A stretch of 64,000 bases of DNA from Treponema_C sp050320395 (GTDB lineage Bacteria; Spirochaetota; Spirochaetia; Treponematales; Treponemataceae): the NCBI RefSeq assembly GCF_050320395.1, contig NZ_CP144459.1, positions 620,001 to 684,000 on the forward strand. The letters run 5' to 3'. The notes below the pieces were generated by a model. It was not told the DNA's origin, made no database searches, and was given only the letters and a program-made list of their open reading frames with translations. Positions 57,648 to 64,000 of this stretch are shown piece by piece. The position numbers and the translations under genes were made by a program. Positions within the stretch are counted from its first letter, which is position 1. Each line of letters opens with the position of its first letter.

Positions 57648-58937
57648 ATGAAACGTATTTGTATTGCGCTCTGTATTGCCGTTTTGAGCGCTTCTCTGTG
57701 TGCTCAAACAAAGCTTGAATACCGCAAAGCCGGTTCCTATTGGATGGTCGAACGCTCCGATTTACGCCGCTACGACAACGGAAAGTATACGGGATTGACA
57801 AGCCGCGAAGTACGCTCCTTTGTCTATCCTTCCGATTCGGGTATTGAAGATATAGATACCGAAGAGCTCGGTATCACGGGAGCTTTTACGCTTTTTGAAG
57901 GCGGTTTTTATGTGGGCGAAAAAACGATGTCGAATCTTAAAGAAACGGCCCTCTCTTTGGATACCTCCGTTCCCGCCCGTTTTGCCCTTTCTTCCGACGG
58001 CCGTCTGACTCCGATAGAAGACAGGGGCTTTCCGACATTCAGAAGTTTTCCCGCCTTTCCGTCCGAGGCGGTACAGCCGGGCGATACATGGACCTCCGAT
58101 GCCGTCCGTGCCGTTGACCCTTTGAATAAAGGAATCTATACGCGCATGCCTATAAAGGTTTTATACACGTTTCAAGGCGAAGAGCTTTACAAGGGCAGGG
58201 AAACCTACCGTATTCAAGCTTCTTGGGCTACCCGCTACGGTATGTCATATATCGATAGTAACGGAGATGCGGATTTAATCTTTGCCGCCGGTTCTCACAC
58301 TGCCGATATGTACGTACTTAAAAAAACCGGTCAAGTCTTTGTTATTGCGGACAGGGTTGAAGAGGAGTTCCGCTATAAAGACGGAAACCGCGTACAATTT
58401 AAAGGAAGTATTTTGCTGTTTACGGATTTTCCGAGTGCGGTGGAAAAAAAAGATGTGCTGCCGCTTTTGGAAAACCTTGCCGGAAACGCTTCGACGGCTT
58501 CCGCCTCCGATTCCGTGGAGTCCGCCGGTACGCTTTCCGCCGATATTCAGCTTGACGGCAACAGCTCCGATACGGTATTTGAACAAACGCCTGCGGGCTT
58601 GCGGCTTTCGCTTCGGAACATAGGCTTTTTGCCCGACAGTACGGATTTTAGAGCCGAAGAAAAGGAGAGGCTCGACCGCATTGCCGAAGTTTTAAAGCAA
58701 GTACCGGATGCAAAACTTTTAATAGAAGGACACGCCGCTTCTACGGGCAGGGCGGAAGGCGAAAAAAAACTTTCGGCCGAGCGTGCTCAGCGCATTGCCG
58801 ACGAATTGGCAAAGCGCGGCATTAAGAGGGAATGCTGTATTACGAAGGGGCACGGTTCACAGCGGCCGATTGCGTCTAACGAAACCGAAGAGGGCAAAAG
58901 ACAAAACCGCCGTGTTGAAATTACGATTTTAGAATAA
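57648..58937 (+). CDS. OmpA-family outer-membrane or cell-wall protein
   Basis: The 429-residue protein has a signal peptide (IALCIAVLSASLCAQ), a beta-rich middle of unknown fold, a Ser/Ala-rich linker and the OmpA C-terminal peptidoglycan-binding domain (FLPDSTDFRAEE, LLIEGHAASTGRAEGEKKLS, then KRQNRRVEI). I start at 57648, where MKRICIAL begins a clean signal. No Shine-Dalgarno is seen and TATAAT lies directly before the ATG, so the mRNA start may be unusual. It overlaps the next gene tail to tail by 17 bases. Confidence 0.82.
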   Translation: MKRICIALCIAVLSASLCAQTKLEYRKAGSYWMVERSDLRRYDNGKYTGLTSREVRSFVYPSDSGIEDIDTEELGITGAFTLFEGGFYVGEKTMSNLKETALSLDTSVPARFALSSDGRLTPIEDRGFPTFRSFPAFPSEAVQPGDTWTSDAVRAVDPLNKGIYTRMPIKVLYTFQGEELYKGRETYRIQASWATRYGMSYIDSNGDADLIFAAGSHTADMYVLKKTGQVFVIADRVEEEFRYKDGNRVQFKGSILLFTDFPSAVEKKDVLPLLENLAGNASTASASDSVESAGTLSADIQLDGNSSDTVFEQTPAGLRLSLRNIGFLPDSTDFRAEEKERLDRIAEVLKQVPDAKLLIEGHAASTGRAEGEKKLSAERAQRIADELAKRGIKRECCITKGHGSQRPIASNETEEGKRQNRRVEITILE

Positions 58938-59760
58938 GGCCGTCATAAGCGGGTTCTATATTCAAACTGCCGCCCGTATGAGAGGCTAAAAAGGCTTTGA
59001 TTTGGCTGTGCGAAAAATCGTGGCATATATGGGTAAAAAAGCTGCGCTTTGCCCCTATTTTTTGCACGTAGGCTATGCTTTCGTCAAAGCTTAAATGCGT
59101 ACTGTGCGGCCGCTCGCGCAGTGCATCGATAACAAGAATGTCCGCGCCGCGCACAAGCTCTATCGATTGTTCGCTGATAAAACTAGAGTCGGTCAAATAG
59201 GCAAGCGAACACGTTTTATCGGCAGAATCCTTTTCCGAAATTTTCCAGCCGTATACTTCCAAATGTCCGTGCAAAAGCGGTACGGGGATAATTTCAAATT
59301 CCCCGATACAAAGCGGGTTCTCGGTGCCGAAAATCGAGGCGTCAATCAATTCAAGATGGGGCTTTCCGCCTCCTTCTTTTACGGGTGAAAAAATATAGTC
59401 GAACCGTACTTGTATATCGTTCAGGGTTGGGGCATTCGAATAAATGTGCAGGGGCTTTTCGGTTGTTTCGCCGAGGAGGTTTTTGTGGGAAAAAATGCGC
59501 AAATCGTCGATGCCGTGCAAGTGGTCGGCATGGCTGTGGGTATACAATACCGCGTCAACCTTGTTCAGTTTTGCGCACAAAGCTTGGCTTCGGAAGTCCG
59601 GCCCCGTATCGATTACGATAGAGGTTCCGTTTTTTCCTTTAACAAAAATGCTTGAGCGCGTGCGCTTATCTTCGGCAGCTTCGGATGTACATACGGGGCA
59701 GGTGCAGCCGATCACGGGGATACCGTGGCTTGTTCCCGTTCCCGCAAAAAAAATCTTCAT
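58921..59760 (-). CDS. MBL-fold phosphodiesterase (PhnP-like)
   Basis: The 279-residue protein starts GTGTSHGIPVIGCTCPVC, typical of the PhnP group, and has metal sites THSHADHLHGIDD and, later, HICHDFSHSQ. These enzymes cleave cyclic or linear phosphodiesters. It is followed 27 bases later on the minus strand by nothing else of the operon; the dCMP deaminase gene precedes it. Confidence 0.85.
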   Translation of the reverse strand: MKIFFAGTGTSHGIPVIGCTCPVCTSEAAEDKRTRSSIFVKGKNGTSIVIDTGPDFRSQALCAKLNKVDAVLYTHSHADHLHGIDDLRIFSHKNLLGETTEKPLHIYSNAPTLNDIQVRFDYIFSPVKEGGGKPHLELIDASIFGTENPLCIGEFEIIPVPLLHGHLEVYGWKISEKDSADKTCSLAYLTDSSFISEQSIELVRGADILVIDALRERPHSTHLSFDESIAYVQKIGAKRSFFTHICHDFSHSQIKAFLASHTGGSLNIEPAYDGLILKS

Positions 59761-59787
59761 AACTTTCAGCGAATCCCTATTGCAGCC

Positions 59788-60291
59788 TTACTGGTTGTCG
59801 TATTTTTCGACGCTTTCATCAACATATTCAAGGACGATGCCGGCGGTTTTAAACATAGCTTCGCTTTCCGCACCGGCGTGATATTTTTTTTCGCATACGA
59901 TACGCTTTATGCCGCAGTTTATAAGCATCATGGCACAGGTGCGGCAGGGGGTCATTTTGCAGTACACGGTTGCCCCGTCGATTGCAACGCCGCGGCGGGC
60001 GGCTTGGCAAATTGCGTTTTGCTCGGCATGGACGGTGCGTACACAGTGCATCGTAACCGAACCGTCGTCGTGGATCATCTTTTTTAAGTCGTGGCCTACA
60101 TCATCGCAGTGAGGCAGTCCCGAAGGAGAGCCTACATAGCCGGTTGCCAAAATCTGACAATCCTTTGCGATAACGCAGCCCGATTTTCCGCGGTCGCAGG
60201 TTGCACGTTTGGCAATAGCGCGGCATACTTCCATAAAATATTCGTCCCAGCCGGGCCTCTCATTTTTTTGTTCCGTTGTTTGTTCAGCCAT
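59788..60291 (-). CDS. dCMP deaminase-family protein
   Basis: The enzyme deaminates dCMP to dUMP for thymidylate synthesis. The 167-residue protein has the zinc set HAEQNAI and CRTCAMMLINCG. It is like the ComEB/dCMP deaminase group. It lies between uvrB and the PhnP-like gene on the same strand, each spaced about 30-40 bases. Confidence 0.9.
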   Translation of the reverse strand: MAEQTTEQKNERPGWDEYFMEVCRAIAKRATCDRGKSGCVIAKDCQILATGYVGSPSGLPHCDDVGHDLKKMIHDDGSVTMHCVRTVHAEQNAICQAARRGVAIDGATVYCKMTPCRTCAMMLINCGIKRIVCEKKYHAGAESEAMFKTAGIVLEYVDESVEKYDNQ

Positions 60292-60330
60292 GGTTGCAAC
60301 AAACCTCCTTACTCCAATAACTTGACGCCG

Positions 60331-62319
60331 TCAAGCGAATTGACGCCTTATTTCTTCCATTTCATCGCGTATCGCCGCGGCTTCTTCAAATTCCAAGCGC
60401 TCGGCGTGTTCGAGCATTTGTTTTTCCATCGCTTTTAAAAGCTTTTTGCGCTGGCCGGGAATAAACATATTTGTCGCGGCTTTGATAACGGACAGTTCCG
60501 TACCGATAATTTCTTTTTTTTCTTCGCTGCGGCGCACCAAAATGTCGCCCACAGCCTTTGCAACGGTGGTCGGCGTTATACCGTGTTCCTTATTGTATGC
60601 TTCCTGAATCGAGCGGCGTCTTTTTGTTTCATCGATTGCCTCTTTCATCGCATCGCTGAGGCGGTCGGCATACATGACAACCGTACCGCTGCTGTTGCGC
60701 GCCGCCCGTCCGATAATTTGCACCAAACTTGTAGCCGAGCGCAAAAAGCCGATTTTATCCGCATCCAAAATCGCAATAAAGGACACTTCCGGTAAGTCGA
60801 TTCCTTCCCTCAATAAATTGATGCCGACCAAAACGTCGAATTCTCCCGCGCGCAAACCCTTTAATATTTCCACCCTTTCAATCGTTTCGACTTCCGAGTG
60901 AATGTATTTTACCTTTAAGTGCAGTTCGTCCAAATATTCGGTTAAGTCTTCGGCCATTTTTTTTGTAAGGGTCAAAATGAGCGAGCGCTCGTTTTGTGCA
61001 ATGCGCCGTTTTACTTCTTTGTAAATATCCTGCATTTGCCCCTCGCTCGGCCGTACTTCGACAATCGGGTCTAAAAGACCGGTGGGGCGTATAATTTGCT
61101 CTACAACGCGGCTGCTGCGCTTGACTTCTTCTTCGCGCGGGGTTGCCGACACAAAGAGGGTTTGATTCAGTTTTTTTTCGAATTCGGCGAATTTAAGGGG
61201 GCGGTTATCCAAAGCGCTTGGCAGCCGAAAGCCGAAATTGATAAGGTTTGTTTTGCGGCTGCGATCTCCTTCGTACATTGCGCCGAGCTGCGAGAGGGTA
61301 ACGTGGGATTCGTCTATCATACATAAAAAATCGTCGGGAAAATAATGCAGCAAGGTTGCAGGAGGCTGACCGCGTGCGCGCCCGGTAATGGGGCCCGAAT
61401 AGTTTTCGATTCCGGGGCAATAGCCCATTTCGGCAAGCATTTCAAGGTCGTAAATAGTGCGCGTTTTTAGGCGTTCGGCTTCAAGATTTTTCCCTTGAGA
61501 AAGCAAAAACTCAACCTGTTCTTCCAGTTCCGCCTTTATGCGGTCTTGGGCGGCGACAAGCATTTCAGGCGGTACGATAAAGTGTTTGGCGGGGTAGAGC
61601 ATAAGCTCGTCCATATCTTCGCGGATTTCGCCGCTTATCGGGTCGAAACGTTTTATTTTTACCACTTCTTCCCAGTCAAGTTCTATGCGGTAGGCTTCGT
61701 GCATATAGGCAGGGAAAATTTCCAGCACGTCGCCCCGTATGCGGAAATTGCCGCGCTCGAATACGGCGTCGTTCCGTTCGTACTGCAATGATACGAGTTT
61801 TTGCGCAAACTTATCGGGGGCTAAAGCTTCACCCTTTTCGATATGAATGCTCATATCGCGGTAGATTTCCGGCATTCCCAAACCGTAAATACATGAAACG
61901 GTTGCCACGACGATAACGTCGCGCCTTTCGACAAGGGAATACGTTGCGCTTAAGCGCAGACGGTCTATTTCATCGTTTATCGAAGCGTCTTTTTCTATGT
62001 ATAAATCGCGGGCCGGCACGTAGGCTTCCGGCTGGTAATAATCGTAATAGGATACAAAGTATTCGACCGCATTGTTCGGAAAAAAGCTTTTAAACTCGCG
62101 GTACAACTGGGCCGAAAGGGTTTTGTTGTGGCTTATAATCAGGGTGGGGCGCTGTATGCGCTCGATGATTTTTGCCATCGTAAAGGTTTTACCCGAACCG
62201 GTAACCCCCTTGAGGGTTTGAAAACGCTCCCCGTTTAAAAAGCCCTGTGCAAGAGCTTCTATTGCCTGCGGCTGGTCGCCTGAGGGTTCAAAGGGGGATT
62301 CAACCTTAAAGGGGCGCAC
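60331..62319 (-). CDS. uvrB: Excinuclease ABC subunit B
   Basis: UvrB is the damage-verifying helicase of nucleotide excision repair. The 662-residue protein has Walker A GVTGSGKT, the beta-hairpin YYDYYQPEAYVP, DEAD-box like CMIDESHVT, helicase motif VI QIIGRAARN and the C-terminal UVR coiled coil (EEAAAIRDEM). The start is GTG and it overlaps the htrA stop codon by one base, so the two genes are coupled. Confidence 0.96.
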   Translation of the reverse strand: MRPFKVESPFEPSGDQPQAIEALAQGFLNGERFQTLKGVTGSGKTFTMAKIIERIQRPTLIISHNKTLSAQLYREFKSFFPNNAVEYFVSYYDYYQPEAYVPARDLYIEKDASINDEIDRLRLSATYSLVERRDVIVVATVSCIYGLGMPEIYRDMSIHIEKGEALAPDKFAQKLVSLQYERNDAVFERGNFRIRGDVLEIFPAYMHEAYRIELDWEEVVKIKRFDPISGEIREDMDELMLYPAKHFIVPPEMLVAAQDRIKAELEEQVEFLLSQGKNLEAERLKTRTIYDLEMLAEMGYCPGIENYSGPITGRARGQPPATLLHYFPDDFLCMIDESHVTLSQLGAMYEGDRSRKTNLINFGFRLPSALDNRPLKFAEFEKKLNQTLFVSATPREEEVKRSSRVVEQIIRPTGLLDPIVEVRPSEGQMQDIYKEVKRRIAQNERSLILTLTKKMAEDLTEYLDELHLKVKYIHSEVETIERVEILKGLRAGEFDVLVGINLLREGIDLPEVSFIAILDADKIGFLRSATSLVQIIGRAARNSSGTVVMYADRLSDAMKEAIDETKRRRSIQEAYNKEHGITPTTVAKAVGDILVRRSEEKKEIIGTELSVIKAATNMFIPGQRKKLLKAMEKQMLEHAERLEFEEAAAIRDEMEEIRRQFA

Positions 62320-63593
62320 TATTCGGCCTCGCTCAGTTTAAGCGTTATGCGCTCGCTTTTTTTTCCGCGCTGGACGGTGAGCGTTACCGTATCGCCGGGC
62401 TTTTTGCTTTCCAAAAGCGAATAATAATCGGCATAACCGCGCACCGCAGTACCGTCTATGGCGGTGATAACATCTCCTCCCAGATAAATGATAACGCGGT
62501 TTCTGCTTGAACCGTAGCGCACCGCTTCCGTGCCTGCACGAAGGCCTGCGCGTTCGGCCGTACCGCCGCGCGTCAATTCGGATATTAAAAGGCCCGAAGA
62601 AACCGAAAGGTTTGCGTAAGAAGCGATAGAGGGGGTAAGCTGGACGAGGCGGGCATCCGGATCGAGAACGCCGCGGCGCACCTTCCCGTATTGAATCAAA
62701 TCCGATACAACGCGCTTTGCCGTATTGACGGGAACCGCAAAACCTACGCCGGCGGAACTTCCCGATGTGGAATAAATCATCGTGTTTATGCCGATCATCT
62801 TTCCCTGCGTGTCCAAAAGCGGCCCGCCGGAATTACCCGGATTTATTGCCGTATCCGTTTGAATCATATCGCGTATAATGTTTCCCGATGAGGACTGAAT
62901 GGGGCGTCCCAAGCCGGAAACGATACCGCTTGTCATTGTCCGCTCCAAACCGAAGGGGTTTCCGATGGCGATAACCTTTTGGCCTACTTTAAGCGAATCC
63001 GAATTACCGAAGTCGATTGTTTTTAATTCGGTTCCGCGCGGCGGTTCGAATTTTAAAACGGCAATATCGCTTGCACTGTCTTGGCCTACCACCCGTCCTT
63101 CGTATTGGGTGCCGTCGGAAAGCGATATGTAAATTTTATATGCGTTTTCTATAACGTGTACGTTTGTAACGACATAGCCCCTCTTATCGATGATGGAGCC
63201 CGAACCGGAGCCGCCGTCTTGAGGAACGGGTTCCAAAAACCAGTTGACCGCGACCACTTGCGTGTTTATGTTTACAACCGCTTCGTTGCAGTTTTCGTAG
63301 ACAAAAATATTTTGCACTTCATCGCGGGTATATTGATTTTGCCGGTCGGCGGCACCGAGCGCGATGTTTTGTTCGGAGCTTTGAAGTACAAAGGAATTTT
63401 CGTCCTGTGAATATGAGGGGACTTGAACCCCCGTTTCCGTTTTTTCAGCGGCTTGAGGAGGGAGTTCTGCGGTATCGGCCGGTTTTGCCGTAAATTTATA
63501 TACCGTTGAAAATATGAGGGCCGACAGCACCAAAGAAAAAATCGCCGTCAGTAAAGAAGCAAAAAAAATCTGCCGTTTTGTATACAGTTTCAT
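62319..63593 (-). CDS. htrA: HtrA/DegP-type serine protease
   Basis: The protein degrades or chaperones misfolded envelope proteins. The 424-residue product has one N-terminal membrane helix (about residues 10-32), a Gln/Ser-rich linker, the trypsin-like domain and one PDZ domain. The triad is His in TNVHVIENA, Asp in ASDIAVLKF and Ser in NPGNSGGPLL. It belongs with membrane-anchored single-PDZ forms like DegS, but may act more broadly. Confidence 0.93.
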   Translation of the reverse strand: MKLYTKRQIFFASLLTAIFSLVLSALIFSTVYKFTAKPADTAELPPQAAEKTETGVQVPSYSQDENSFVLQSSEQNIALGAADRQNQYTRDEVQNIFVYENCNEAVVNINTQVVAVNWFLEPVPQDGGSGSGSIIDKRGYVVTNVHVIENAYKIYISLSDGTQYEGRVVGQDSASDIAVLKFEPPRGTELKTIDFGNSDSLKVGQKVIAIGNPFGLERTMTSGIVSGLGRPIQSSSGNIIRDMIQTDTAINPGNSGGPLLDTQGKMIGINTMIYSTSGSSAGVGFAVPVNTAKRVVSDLIQYGKVRRGVLDPDARLVQLTPSIASYANLSVSSGLLISELTRGGTAERAGLRAGTEAVRYGSSRNRVIIYLGGDVITAIDGTAVRGYADYYSLLESKKPGDTVTLTVQRGKKSERITLKLSEAE

Positions 63594-63681
63594 ACTCTAA
63601 AATATAGTAAAAAGACGCAGGAATTTCCAGCACTAAAGAATTAAAAAACGATTTTTAGAGCGGCATCCGCTGCTGCGTTGT

Positions 63682-64000
63682 TCATTCGGAAAGTTCGGGA
63701 ATCTTTTCTTTTAAGCTGTGCAAAAAATCTTTACCGCTTACGCCTTCGCTTAAGCACACAAAGATACAGTTGTCGCCTGCAATCGTCCCCAAAACGCCGT
63801 CTATATTAAAGCAATCCAAAGCTTCGGCAACCGTATTTGAATGTCCCGAATGGGTTTTTATAACCGCCATGTTTCCCGAACACTGAATCGATGTATAGCC
63901 GCGCAAAAAATCCCGCGCGTACAAGTGTTCGGGGCTTTGCGTTTTTTCTTCGCTCAGGGTGTACATATAGCCGCCGCTTCCGTCGGCCACCTTGCCGACC
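63682..64000 (-). CDS. argR: Arginine repressor, 5' part outside the window
   Basis: The frame runs to the window edge, so the N-terminal winged helix lies outside. The visible part has the end of the DNA-binding domain (VADGSGGYMYTL) and the C-terminal hexamer and arginine domain, with HSGHSNTVAEALDCF and GTIAGDNCIFVCLS, where the Gly-Asp pair contacts arginine. ArgR controls arginine synthesis and breakdown genes. Confidence 0.85.
   Translation of the reverse strand, partial: VGKVADGSGGYMYTLSEEKTQSPEHLYARDFLRGYTSIQCSGNMAVIKTHSGHSNTVAEALDCFNIDGVLGTIAGDNCIFVCLSEGVSGKDFLHSLKEKIPELSE

Overview
The window looks like chromosomal DNA from a host-associated Treponema. This rests on protein resemblance: Opp transporter, treponemal-type Lon and Rho, bactofilin, many lipoproteins with short lipoboxes, and a surface-lipoprotein repeat fragment. 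GC content is in the mid-40s by eye. The species cannot be fixed from sequence alone. Most of the window is ordinary core genome, interrupted by two repeat-rich islands at about 12.5-18.0 kb and 39.6-42.7 kb.

Layout. 0-1.7 kb holds a truncated MBL hydrolase, an acidic small protein, tRNA-Arg(CCU) and a membrane protein. 1.9-7.8 kb is a complete oligopeptide ABC operon (oppA-B-C-D-F), with three inverted repeats between oppA and oppB. 7.8-12.4 kb (minus) is gatC-gatA-gatB followed by a degenerate aminotransferase-like gene. 12.5-18 kb holds a PD-(D/E)XK Rpn-type nuclease, a three-unit leucine-rich-repeat lipoprotein, an HU-like/DUF4469 protein and about 1.5 kb of non-coding DNA packed with hairpins plus a heptamer tandem array. 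18-22.7 kb (minus) is asnS, then a methylthioribose salvage operon (mtnK-mtnA-class II aldolase). 22.9-28.4 kb (plus) has a small poly-C gene, a chemoreceptor, a miniature chemoreceptor-tip protein, citrate synthase and a pseudouridine synthase. 28.5-32.6 kb has a YefM-YoeB toxin-antitoxin pair, nitroreductase, an RsiV-like lipoprotein, an AraC regulator and a hydrolase. 32.7-37.6 kb (plus) is rpsT, hup, lnt, bactofilin, rho and rpmE. 37.7-39.5 kb is epmA and a TtcA-like gene. 39.6-42.7 kb is the second island: two Rpn genes, an Rpn tail remnant, a 30-copy heptamer array and a truncated surface lipoprotein. 42.7-51.9 kb has a sugar transporter plus GH2 glycosidase, a secreted FMN/FAD reductase pair, lipoproteins, GNAT and AlkD-like genes. 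52-64 kb is lon, ferritin, an MFS gene, rpmB, a Fur-family regulator, an OmpA-family protein, an MBL hydrolase, dCMP deaminase, uvrB, htrA and a truncated argR.

Two patterns stand out as possibly undescribed. First, clusters of short hairpins lie at 13.55-13.73, 16.6-17.85 and 25.5-25.67 kb. Their stems differ completely from copy to copy yet stay paired, while the apical loop stays nearly constant: GGA-centred on one strand, UCC or UCCG on the other. On the GGA strand several match the known CsrA/RsmA target, including CAGGACG as in CsrB-type sponge RNAs. On the strand of the flanking genes they read as UCC loops. Which strand is transcribed decides the meaning. Second, both heptamer arrays (15 copies of GAGTGCT, 30 copies of CGATACC) begin exactly where transcription should start from a TTGACA-16-(T/C)ATAAT promoter, and both are followed by hairpin-rich leaders ahead of a gene. 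Coordinates, motifs and pairing were read by eye; no alignment or folding program was run.
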